DNA of 23,857 nucleotides from a virus. Shown piece after piece: positions 7,168 to 14,651 of the stretch. The position numbers were made by a program, and so were the translations under genes. Where the stretch lies: positions 1-23,857 of IMG/VR virus record IMGVR_UViG_3300006875_000167; one strand, 5' to 3'. The notes beneath the pieces were generated by a model, which had not been told where the DNA came from, searched no databases, and saw only the letters and a program-made list of their open reading frames with translations. Within the stretch, counting starts at the first letter, position 1; each line of letters opens with the position of its first letter.

Positions 7168-7995
7168 TTAAGGATTTATTAAATCACTATTTTCTAAAAT
7201 ATATGGAATTTCAGTAACCTCGGCTGGGTTGGTATTTGCACCAGAATAAGAATAATTTATCTTCCTAGATAGTGCACCTTGTTTGGCACCAGCGGGATAC
7301 TCTATTATTTGGGTTATTCTATCACTGGCATCTACGCTTATTTTTTGAAATGTAAATAAACCACTTATTCTACCGTTCAATAGTTCCCAGTCTTCTTTTA
7401 CTTCCTCATAATCAAAGCCAGCTTCTTGTATAATATTTTGATGAATATTATCATTTTCATCTAAAAGTATTAAGGTGCCCATAGAATCACTAAAATTTAG
7501 TTTGTTTTCTATGGTGTGTCTTGAAAAATAACTTGGAATTTCTGCTACCCCAGCATATTTATTGAATCTTAAAGCTCTTTCTGCACCTTCATTATCAATC
7601 CACATTATTACATTTTTAGATCTTCCTGGTTTTGACTTTATTAATACCGTATTTTTTGAAACTTCTGCAATAAATAAGTCTGAAAAATTGCTATCTGCAT
7701 TTAGATTATCAGCAACCTCATAAGGTTTAGTGGAAGAAACATCTTCACCAGCTATGTCTATTGACATTGTGTTATATGATGTGCTGTCAACACTAGTGAA
7801 ATAGTTTATATAGAGGTAACTATCATTCCCGCTAACATCAATGCCGGTTAAGTCCCAGGGACCATCATTGTAAGCAAGCTGGTAGTCTTGTGTGTTTCTA
7901 TTTGCAGGCACTTTAAATGTTATAGAATATTGTCTGTCTGACCCTACCCAATTTCCTATAAATTCTTGATTAAATAAATTTTGGTAATAACTCAT
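7168..7995 (-). CDS. Probable phage structural protein, unknown function
   Basis: This 275-residue protein is not assignable to a named family. It is beta-rich with aromatic, Asn/Asp/Ser-rich strands (FIGNWVGSDRQYSITFKVPA near the N-terminus, LYINYFTSVDS and FTFQKISVDASDRITQIIEYPAG later), and it has no signal peptide or membrane segment, a composition typical of virion proteins. The C-terminus (TEIPYILENSDLINP) is extended. AAAGGA lies six bases before the ATG at 7995 and sits in the loop of a small hairpin (ATAAGAA / TTCTTAT). It precedes the PA14 fibre gene on the same strand with 57 bases between stop and start, so the two may form one adsorption unit. The structural role is inferred from composition and neighbours. 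Confidence 0.6.
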   Translation of the reverse strand: MSYYQNLFNQEFIGNWVGSDRQYSITFKVPANRNTQDYQLAYNDGPWDLTGIDVSGNDSYLYINYFTSVDSTSYNTMSIDIAGEDVSSTKPYEVADNLNADSNFSDLFIAEVSKNTVLIKSKPGRSKNVIMWIDNEGAERALRFNKYAGVAEIPSYFSRHTIENKLNFSDSMGTLILLDENDNIHQNIIQEAGFDYEEVKEDWELLNGRISGLFTFQKISVDASDRITQIIEYPAGAKQGALSRKINYSYSGANTNPAEVTEIPYILENSDLINP

Positions 7996-8039
7996 AAGAA
8001 TCCTTTCTTATAAGTATCTATTGTTTATAAATTAAAAAA

Positions 8040-10627
8040 TTAATCATCTTTAAATTCTAATATCATGCTTCTTCCACCTCTGGATTCTGAGAGAAATCTA
8101 GAGAATAAAAGGTCTTCTTTTATGGGATCTACATCCGTTATGCCTAGACAATAACACACTAAACTTCCTACTGCGGAATTATGAACTAAAAAACTGCTAG
8201 TCAAGTAATTTGAATTATTTTTGACTTCAAAATCATAAACACGTTTAACATTTTTTAACTCACTAATTTTACGAACCTTCACCAAGAATCCACCATCCAC
8301 TTTTCTATAGGTATATCTTTTGCACGAAGGTTTTTCTGATAGTTCTTTTACAACAGGAATATTAACCTTATAGCAAAAATATTTTTGATTGTTTCTTTTA
8401 TCCAACCTATCCATGTAGTTGCACGAAGAAGGAACGCCCAAAGATAAAAGTAGGGTTCTTATCTGGGAAACTAAATTTAAAGAAACAGAATCAAAACTAA
8501 TTTTATTTTCAGATAAATGACCATCTGCCATAAAATAACCCTTTATAAAGGCCCACTTAAAAGTATCAGGTAGAGAGAAAACTATTTCTGGGATGTGCTT
8601 GGTTTGTGATGTAAAATGGTAGCTGTTATACATCTCTCTAAATAAGTGGTATAAAAATTTGCTTTTTATAGATAATTGTTTAAGCTTTTTCTTTTTATGC
8701 TTAAATATAGAATATTCTACACACAAATTGGTCGCAAATTTTGTGACCAATTTTAGTCCTACGTGGTCATCTTCGTGAAAAGCAAAACCTATTTCACCTC
8801 TACCATCAGATCTTATCCAGCCATCTCCTGCAAACAACCCGACAATAGTCCAAAAGTCTTTATTGTTAATATCAATAAATCTTTTACATTTTTTATTTCT
8901 TTTAATTGTTTTGGTCAAAGGATTGATATAATCTTGAAAAACAAAATCTTTATCGAACAATAAATTTTCTCCATTGCAATATTTGGAGAGATCTATATCT
9001 GGTAATTCAGAATTATTTAGTTTTAGTTGCGGAATAAACACCCAATCTCCAACACTTATTTGATCTGCTCTTATCCAGTCAAGTGTTCCGGATGGCTCCT
9101 CAATAGATTTTCTAGATTTTTTTGTGGATTCGGCCCAATTTTTATAGTTTTCAACTTTCTTTGATTTTTCAACCAAAACCTTATGATCTCTTGTTAATGA
9201 CACACCTCTATTATCTCCATAATAACTATAGATGGTCAACAAGTCTTCGTTGCATGGATATTCAAAAGTATTTAATACTTCTTGAAAACTACCATCTCTG
9301 GTGCAGACTTTGTCACCAACTTTAATTTCAGAAATAGGCTTATAAAAACCATTCTCAATTAAAATTAGTGTATTACCTTCTAGGCACCCTCTACCGGGGC
9401 CAACAGCCTCGCTACCATCTCCTCCTCCAAGAATCTGGGGACAAATTCTTCTTGCCTCATCTGTCATCATTTTTTGTATTAAAAAATAACTACTAAAACC
9501 TTTTCTCGTAATAAGACTATACTCTTCTTTTATCCTATCTAAGTATCTGCTATTTTTTGGTAAGCCTCTAGCTATAAATCCTAATTTAATAGATTCTTTT
9601 AATTTTTCATCACAATCATCTACAATAGGAAGTTTTAAACTTCTATCAAATTCTACACCCTTAGCTCTCTCGCAAACTTTTACAGTAGTTCTTTTGGCTT
9701 CACAAAAAATTTCATAAGGAATTATTTCAGAGTAGTCTTTGAGCCACTTTTCGTTTAATTCCTCCTCACTTTTCATCCAAAGATTTTCGTCCTGAAGCTC
9801 GAAAAAATCCTTCATTGCATCTTTTTCTTTTTCCTCTTTTATCATTTTAAGAGTTCTTTTGGTCTGTATCATGAGCATAAGTCTTTGATGATAGCTATCT
9901 TCTTTATTACAATAATGAACATCCTGACTTAGTATTATTGGGAGTTTGTATTTTTCATGAGCTTTAATTATGAACTTATTATATTCAAATTGTTTTTTGA
10001 AATCTAAAAGCATAATTTCCAAATAATAATTTTCCTTGCCGAACATTGAAACATATTTTTCAATCACCTTATATCCAGCTTCTTCTCCACCTTTATCAAA
10101 AGCTCTACCCACCTCGCTATTATAACAGCAACTTGTAAATATAATTCCTTCTTTGTGATTCATTAATTGTTCATAATTTACTCTTGGCTTTCTATAAAAA
10201 CCCCTAGTCCATCCCCAGCTGGTTAACTTAACTAAATTCTTATAACCGGTGAGACTAGTTGCTATGGCAAGCAAATGAGGGCTTGCTCTAAAACTATCGG
10301 TTTCATTTGGATCAAGATCCTTAGAATATTTAGATAATTCTTCTTTATCTGTATAGCCTATTTGTAGATCATTGACATATAGCTCCACTCCAAATATGGG
10401 ACTTAATTTATCTTTGTCTTTATGTTTACTGCATATTTTTTCACATATTTTAATTTGTCTGGGTATGGCACCCATCATGCCGTGATCTGTTATTGTGAAA
10501 AACTTTTGATTTATTTCAATGGCTCTATTTGCATATTCCTCTACACTTCCAAAACCGTCGAGGAGTGAATAATCGCTGTCAACTAATGAAGGTGGAGATG
10601 TTCGAAACCGACAATCTCCACCTTCAT
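8040..10627 (-). CDS. dnaE: DNA polymerase III alpha, N-terminal (PHP) fragment with LAGLIDADG intein; frame broken near its start
   Basis: The main frame runs uninterrupted from upstream of its first ATG (10478) to the stop at 8040. The PHP domain is clear: YSLLDGFGS, ITDHGMMGA and FGVELYVND, then LSQDVHYC. After it come ITRKGFSSYFLI and AVGPGRG, the intein, and SAVGSLVCYCLGITDVDP and LLFSRFLSE, which form the start of the polymerase palm. The protein then ends with RGGRSMILEFKDD, before the PDxDxDF motif that carries the catalytic aspartates. The expected beginning, MKVEIVGFEHLHLH, is present at 10627-10586 behind a strong AAAGGAG site. It is followed at once by TAG and is out of frame with SDYSLLDG by eight extra bases. 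The rest of the polymerase is the + strand fragment at 739-2403 and a middle piece not seen here. It could be a live split gene using recoding, a pseudogene, or a sequence error. Confidence 0.85.
8178..9386 (-). mobile_element. LAGLIDADG intein inside the PolIII alpha fragment
   Basis: This 403-residue intein is inserted exactly between GPGRG and SAVGS of the polymerase. It begins with Cys (CLEGNTLILIENGF, block A), has TRDH as the block B Thr-x-x-His, two dodecapeptide motifs of a homing endonuclease (TIVGLFAGDGWI and FIKGYFMADGHL) and ends with VYDFEV, then SSFLVHN, with Ser as +1. All residues needed for cis-splicing are visible, and both endonuclease motifs keep their acidic residue, so it looks fully active. 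It would excise itself from the protein and could home into intein-free alleles of the same conserved site. Confidence 0.92.
10578..10585 (-). other. 8-base frame-breaking interruption in the PHP motif, starting with TAG
   Basis: On the - strand, codons for HLHLH (ending CAT at 10588-10586) are followed by TAGTTGAC, then AGC GAT TAT TCA, giving SDYSLLDG. Removing the eight bases restores HLHLHSDYSLLDG, the usual PHP-domain start. The extra stretch contains an in-frame stop and shifts the frame. A -1 shift at CAT would also reach the second frame, inserting Leu-Val-Asp, but no slippery heptamer is present. Confidence 0.75.
10586..10627 (-). repeat. 14-bp perfect hairpin exactly spanning a 14-codon start ORF
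   Basis: ATGAAGGTGGAGAT pairs perfectly with ATCTCCACCTTCAT around a 14-base loop that contains TTCGAA. On the - strand the hairpin begins with the ATG behind the AAAGGAG site and ends with the last sense codon before TAG. In mRNA the start codon would be locked in the stem, with the ribosome-binding site just outside it. Confidence 0.85.
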
Positions 10628-10641
10628 ATCTCCTTTGTTTT

Positions 10642-11808
10642 TCATTTTAAATTCACGTTCTTTTTTTTAAGCCAATCTAGAAACTCTAGTTTATCATATT
10701 TTGAGTTTTTGATCAAATTTTCCTTGGCAGAAATTGGCCGTAAATTTTCAAGACAATTAATTAATGAAAAATCATCTATTCCATGGTCGATGAAAGCTTT
10801 TATTGGAAAAATATGATCTATATGCCAGGGTTTATCTTTTATAAAATCATAACCAGGATATTGTGATATATGTTTTTGTAAATCCAAATAATCATATCCC
10901 AAAAGGGCAGCGGTTTTTTTATTTTTTACTCTTCCAGTAACATTCATTGTCATTTTAATAAGTTTGTATGACTTTTGTCTAAAAATAAGTTTTTCTCTAT
11001 GTTTATCTCTGTCTTTTTGCCATCCGTAGTTATTTTCACCGGATATTTTTTTAATCCCACACTTCTTACATAATTTCCCTTTTGAAAAATTATTCCATGT
11101 TGTTATTGATTTTTCTCCACAAGCACAAATATATCTCATATGTTTATGTGAATTAACATAAACATCGATAAGGGTGCATTTCGAATCTATAAATTTTTTT
11201 TCAACAGAGGCTGGGTCAAACTTTTTTAGTATCATTTTTTTAATTCCGCAATCTTTACATCTACTACCATTTTTAAAACAAGAAAAACTTATTTTAGATT
11301 TATTTCCACAAGAACAAATATAGTCATAGAGAGTAAAATTATTCTTATACTCTTTGCTTAAAAAAACACAATTATTTTTTTCAAAAAAATCTTTAACATA
11401 ATTTATATCATATTTATTTCTTAAATTATTTTTAATTTTATTTTTATTATTTCTCCTCAAACAATTAGAACATCCTTCGCTTTTGTTTATGTTTTTTAAT
11501 TGACATGTTCTTTTTTTTCCACATTTGCACATACAAGCAACAACATGGTGATTATTAATGTATTTTGAAGAAATGAATACAAACCCTTTGGATTCAACTA
11601 TTTCTTTGATTTTTAGTTCAGAGTATTTTCTTGCTCCTTTTCTACCACATCCACATCTTTTGCCATTTTTAAAATTATTTAAATTAATATATGAAACATT
11701 GTTGCAAGAGCATAAATATTTCATTTTAACATGGGCATTAACATATTTTTTTTCAAGTAATTTGCACCCATGATCATTGAAATATTTTTTTACCTCTAAT
11801 AATTTCAT
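10642..11808 (-). CDS. HNH homing endonuclease with four repeated Cys-rich modules
   Basis: About 388 residues from ATG 11808 (a TTG one codon earlier is less likely). The N-terminal two thirds hold four units of 50-55 residues, at about 5-57, 67-118, 137-189 and 202-252. Each has the pattern Tyr-x-Asn, then CxCG-like, then a short basic stretch and a CxC or CxxC, and probably folds as a zinc-binding DNA-recognition module. The HNH nuclease follows: WHIDHIFPIKAF (329-340) supplies the His-Asp-His and LENLRPISAKEN (354-365) the Asn residues. Free-standing HNH enzymes of this kind home into conserved phage genes. Its TGA overlaps an ATG (10645-10643) that is in frame with the PolIII alpha start at 10627, placing it directly before the polymerase fragment that it may target or protect. 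No ribosome-binding site is visible. Confidence 0.85.
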   Translation of the reverse strand: MKLLEVKKYFNDHGCKLLEKKYVNAHVKMKYLCSCNNVSYINLNNFKNGKRCGCGRKGARKYSELKIKEIVESKGFVFISSKYINNHHVVACMCKCGKKRTCQLKNINKSEGCSNCLRRNNKNKIKNNLRNKYDINYVKDFFEKNNCVFLSKEYKNNFTLYDYICSCGNKSKISFSCFKNGSRCKDCGIKKMILKKFDPASVEKKFIDSKCTLIDVYVNSHKHMRYICACGEKSITTWNNFSKGKLCKKCGIKKISGENNYGWQKDRDKHREKLIFRQKSYKLIKMTMNVTGRVKNKKTAALLGYDYLDLQKHISQYPGYDFIKDKPWHIDHIFPIKAFIDHGIDDFSLINCLENLRPISAKENLIKNSKYDKLEFLDWLKKKNVNLK

Positions 11809-11847
11809 CAATATAATTTAGTTTGTCTTTTTTTTATTTATTTTTTG

Positions 11848-11856
11848 TATAAAATA
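11848..11856 (+). promoter_or_regulatory. TATA-like box directly before a start codon
   Basis: TATAAAATA ends five bases before the ATG at 11862, which has no ribosome-binding site. It lies between two divergent genes, so it is a plausible promoter for the + strand gene. Confidence 0.4.
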
Positions 11857-11861
11857 TAATC

Positions 11862-12353
11862 ATGAAAAAATCATGCTATTTGGCTGGGCCTATAGATAGG
11901 TGTCCGGATCTTGGAATAACTTGGAGAAAAAAAATATCTAGGTTCTTAAACAAGCTGAACATAAAAGTGAATGATCCTTTATTAAAATCAAGTGAAAAAG
12001 GCAAAGAAGATCTGGAATCTAGAGAGCTTAGGACTAGTTGCAAAAAAAGAAAAGATTATGTATCTTTAAGTAAGATAATGAGGGAGATAAGAAATGAAGA
12101 TTTAAAACTAGTAAAGGAAAGTGATATCGTAATAGCAAATATAGACCTTGAAATATACAGCTGTGGAACTTTGGAAGAGATATTTTTAGCTAAAAAATTA
12201 AAGAAAAAAATATTTGTTCGTGTAAAACAAGGAAAAATAAACACACCGGATTGGCTTTTTGGTGTAATTGATCATAAATTTATCTTTTCTAGTTGGGGAG
12301 AGTTACAGAATTTCATTGAAAAAAATGAAAACAAAAACAGTTTGACAAAATAA
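11862..12353 (+). CDS. Nucleoside 2-deoxyribosyltransferase-like protein
   Basis: 163 residues. YLAGPID (6-12) opens a Rossmann-like fold. SDIVIANIDL (87-96) and SCGTLEEIFLAKKL (100-113) match the nucleoside 2-deoxyribosyltransferase/DUF4406 pattern, with Glu106 in the position of the catalytic glutamate in GTxxE. Members cleave or exchange the N-glycosidic bond of deoxynucleosides or nucleotides. In phages they belong to nucleotide salvage, or to pathways that supply or avoid modified nucleotides. Between the two motif groups is a basic, variable stretch (about 40-75). The gene is divergent from the HNH endonuclease, with 53 bases between the starts. The substrate cannot be read from the sequence. 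Confidence 0.68.
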   Translation: MKKSCYLAGPIDRCPDLGITWRKKISRFLNKLNIKVNDPLLKSSEKGKEDLESRELRTSCKKRKDYVSLSKIMREIRNEDLKLVKESDIVIANIDLEIYSCGTLEEIFLAKKLKKKIFVRVKQGKINTPDWLFGVIDHKFIFSSWGELQNFIEKNENKNSLTK

Positions 12354-12390
12354 AAAGTCCAAATTAGAATAACCCCAACAGGAGAAAAAA

Positions 12391-12603
12391 ATGTTAAAAA
12401 AAGAACAAATACTAAATCACTGCATGATCAATTCTGGAAAAAATCAATGCAGATATTTATCTAAAATTGAAAACGAAGAAACATATTGTTGTTTAAAGAA
12501 AACTAAATATAAAATAATTATAGATAGTGTTTTAAAAGAAAACAAAAAAAATAATAAACATCCAGCCGGAGACAATTGCCCAGGCATAGAACAGCTCACA
12601 TGA
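12391..12603 (+). CDS. Small Cys-containing hypothetical protein
   Basis: This 70-residue protein has no family I recognise. It has six Cys residues (Cys11, Cys20, Cys33, Cys34 and, near the end, Cys63 in DNCPGI, with one pair adjacent), which could bind a metal. The start is supported by AGGAG seven bases before the ATG. There is no signal peptide or membrane segment. The last eight bases overlap the convergent lipoprotein gene. Confidence 0.6.
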   Translation: MLKKEQILNHCMINSGKNQCRYLSKIENEETYCCLKKTKYKIIIDSVLKENKKNNKHPAGDNCPGIEQLT

Positions 12604-13072
12604 TTTTTCTCAAAACAGACAAAAATTCCTTATCTTTCTTTTTTTCAGACAATTCTTTTACAACAGAATTCATCAGTTGTGTGTCTTGTGCATCAACTAT
12701 TTTTTGTGTTAATATTTTTGCAACCTCTTGACTATTTTTACTTTTATAATAAAAAAGTAATGCAACAACACTCAATGCAAAAACTAAAATTAATGATCCA
12801 TCTCCCTGAAGTATTTGAACTCCTGTATTTTCGTTTCTTGAGACTGCTGCGTTCAAGTTCACAAGACCTTCTTGTATCTCTCTTAACTTACTTCCTAAAA
12901 TTTCAGTTTCTTTTTTAATTTTTCCTAACTCTAACATGAAGCCATTTTGATTGTTGCTAATTTCTCCACTAGAGTTGGAATTATTTTGTTTTAGTCTAGG
13001 GCTGAAGTTTCCATTATTGCAGCCAGAAAAAAACACAACCAAAAAAACCAAGTAAATTAGAGACTTTTTCAT
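12596..13072 (-). CDS. Lipoprotein with internal transmembrane segment, spanin-like topology
   Basis: 158 residues from ATG 13072; longer in-frame extensions are less likely because MKKSLIYLVFLVVFFSGC is a complete lipoprotein signal with Cys18 as the lipidation site (the -3 residue is Phe, slightly off consensus). A Ser/Asn-rich linker (19-44) leads to a predicted coiled coil (45-77), then a hydrophobic span (about 93-109, SLILVFALSVVALLFYY) and a 48-residue charged C-terminal tail. An outer-membrane lipoprotein tied by a coiled coil to an inner-membrane helix is the topology of single-protein spanins, which disrupt the outer membrane at lysis. Known ones end soon after the membrane helix, so the long cytoplasmic tail is atypical. 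No holin or endolysin is seen nearby. A general envelope protein is the alternative. Confidence 0.6.
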   Translation of the reverse strand: MKKSLIYLVFLVVFFSGCNNGNFSPRLKQNNSNSSGEISNNQNGFMLELGKIKKETEILGSKLREIQEGLVNLNAAVSRNENTGVQILQGDGSLILVFALSVVALLFYYKSKNSQEVAKILTQKIVDAQDTQLMNSVVKELSEKKKDKEFLSVLRKIM

Positions 13073-13110
13073 GTTACCCACTTTCCCTTTAAATATATAG
13101 AGGCCAGAAA

Positions 13111-13599
13111 ATGAAAAATTTTTCCATTGAAGATGACTTTTTTGATGATTTAGAAGAAGAAATAAATTGCGAACATGCATTGGAGAAGATTCAACTCAAA
13201 TCACAAGCAGAATCCGTGCTACGTGACATACAAGTCACTAAAACCAAACATTTTAAAAAAGATATCAAAAAAATAGCAAAACACTATATTAAAAAGTTTT
13301 TTAAAAACAAAAAAGATATTAGTGGAGAAAAAATAGATATTAAAAGTTTATATTCTAAAGAAAAAATAGAAAAACTAATAAACATAAATATATTGGAATC
13401 GACAAAAATAATATATCCTATACTTGCTAAAGAAAAAAAATATATTTCTAAACACAAAAAAGAAGATGTGACAGAAGATATAAAACTTGTAAACGAAACA
13501 TTAAAAAAGATATATAAATTTAAAATACCTCAACAATTTGCAGGAGGAGTTTTACTATTATATTTAGAAGTTTGCAAAGGAATTAAAATTGAAGTTTGA
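13111..13599 (+). CDS. Hypothetical protein, Lys-rich
   Basis: This 162-residue protein is not recognised. An acidic N-terminus (FSIEDDFFDDLEEEI) is followed by a strongly basic, helical body (KTKHFKKDIKKIAKHYIKKFF and similar) and a C-terminal helix with FAGGVLLLYLEVCKG. The acid/base asymmetry suggests a nucleic-acid- or protein-binding role, but no motif identifies one. GAGG lies about 10 bases before the ATG. It is divergent from the lipoprotein gene, with 38 bases between them, so that gap must hold the promoters of both. The next gene starts four bases after its stop. Confidence 0.65.
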   Translation: MKNFSIEDDFFDDLEEEINCEHALEKIQLKSQAESVLRDIQVTKTKHFKKDIKKIAKHYIKKFFKNKKDISGEKIDIKSLYSKEKIEKLININILESTKIIYPILAKEKKYISKHKKEDVTEDIKLVNETLKKIYKFKIPQQFAGGVLLLYLEVCKGIKIEV

Positions 13600-13603
13600 T
13601 TGT

Positions 13604-13927
13604 ATGTTTATAGGAATGACTTTTCTTACAGATGAGATACCAAAAGATAAAAAGTTCCTTTTAAAGTATTTTAGAGGAAAATCTCAAGAAACCTTCTTGA
13701 GATATTTGATTTTTTTTGGTGACTATGAAAACTTTAATGATCACACCGGTATTTTGTGTCACAAAGCATGGCTTAAGAAATTATTTAATAAATATATAGA
13801 CTTGATTTATGTGCATGATATATTGAAAAAAGATATGGATATAGAGAAATTATCTATGGTTGATAGTGGCAAGATAAAAATATATGATAAAACAAAAGCT
13901 AATTATAAAATAAAAGAACAAATATGA
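13604..13927 (+). CDS. Hypothetical protein
   Basis: About 107 residues from ATG 13604; a TTG at 13589 would overlap the upstream gene and is less likely. It is rich in aromatic residues (FLRYLIFFGDYENFNDHTG) with HKAWLKKLFNKYIDLIYV in the middle and a basic end. No family is recognised. It follows its neighbour by four bases, suggesting co-translation. Confidence 0.6.
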   Translation: MFIGMTFLTDEIPKDKKFLLKYFRGKSQETFLRYLIFFGDYENFNDHTGILCHKAWLKKLFNKYIDLIYVHDILKKDMDIEKLSMVDSGKIKIYDKTKANYKIKEQI

Positions 13928-14001
13928 TATTATTATCAATAATTTTATATTTATCACTTTATGTATACTTATGTAATGAATATGGCTGTATTGATGAATA
14001 A
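13924..14001 (+). CDS. Possible 25-residue membrane microprotein
   Basis: An ATG overlaps the upstream stop as ATGA and opens a 25-codon frame whose first 17 residues are hydrophobic (MILLSIILYLSLYVYLC), ending in a short acidic tail (NEYGCIDE). The coupled start and single-span layout resemble small phage membrane peptides. In such A+T-rich sequence it may still be chance. Confidence 0.3.
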   Translation: MILLSIILYLSLYVYLCNEYGCIDE

Positions 14002-14017
14002 TTACAAATAAAATGCA

Positions 14018-14025
14018 TATATAAA
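14018..14025 (+). promoter_or_regulatory. TATA-like box directly before a start codon
   Basis: TATATAAA ends two bases before the ATG at 14028, and no ribosome-binding site is present. It would serve the structural gene and, through it, IF3. Confidence 0.35.
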
Positions 14026-14027
14026 GC

Positions 14028-14651
14028 ATGGGATGTACAACACCAAATTACGATTACACTATTAAAAAAAATGATACTAAACCATTTATTAAATACACAA
14101 TAGAAAGTTGCGATGACATAGACTTAACAGAGGAAAATTTAATAATAACAGCTAGTATGTGGGCAGACTCTAATTTAAAAAATAAAATAACTACCACAGA
14201 TAATTACTTTGAATTAAAAAATAATTACAACTTAGAAGCAATAAAAGAAGAAGATTATATATTAATTAAAAAGTTTAATTCTTCAGAATATATGTTGGTA
14301 GAATCAATAGATGAAACAAAAATAAATATTCAAAGAGCACAATTAGACTCAAATGCTCAAAATTGGAGCAAAAATAACGAAATAAAAATAATAAAATTTT
14401 ACGAAGTTGAAGCTGAGGTTGATATAGAGTATAATACTTCTTTGAACGTTAATGGAGAAGAAGAAACTTCGGCCTCATCTCAAAACTTAGTATATAAGTG
14501 GAGAGATGAAGATACGTCTTCTCCCGGAGTGTTCTTTTTAGAATTCAAAGTTTCTAAAATAGACGGTGATCAAGTTTTATGGACAAAAAAATTACCATCC
14601 CACAAAGAAGGAATTAGTATTAAAATTACTAATGACAGCCTAGAAGCATGA
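14028..14651 (+). CDS. Probable virion protein with Ig-like/BppU-like N-domain pattern
   Basis: 207 residues. The first 85 and last 70 residues are beta-rich with a pattern seen in baseplate upper proteins: PFIKYTIESCDDIDLTEENL at the start and YKWRDEDTSSPGVFFLEFKV near the end, where W, PG and FxxEFxV recur in that family. The middle (IKEEDYILIKKFNSSEYMLVE) also looks like strand-turn-strand. No signal peptide is visible. A baseplate or tail accessory role is plausible but rests on pattern only. Its TGA overlaps the IF3 ATG (14648-14651), so IF3 is probably translated by coupling from this gene, an odd pairing of a structural-type and a translation gene. Confidence 0.5.
   Translation: MGCTTPNYDYTIKKNDTKPFIKYTIESCDDIDLTEENLIITASMWADSNLKNKITTTDNYFELKNNYNLEAIKEEDYILIKKFNSSEYMLVESIDETKINIQRAQLDSNAQNWSKNNEIKIIKFYEVEAEVDIEYNTSLNVNGEEETSASSQNLVYKWRDEDTSSPGVFFLEFKVSKIDGDQVLWTKKLPSHKEGISIKITNDSLEA

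Noticed and set aside
10476-10478. ATG 10478 as the true start of the PolIII alpha fragment
   Set aside because: PHP sequence (YSLLDG, ITDHG) continues in frame upstream of it, so this start would delete the first metal-binding motif.
13928-14027. tRNA in the longest non-coding gap
   Set aside because: The gap is about 100 bases of A+T-rich sequence with no cloverleaf arms that I can pair.
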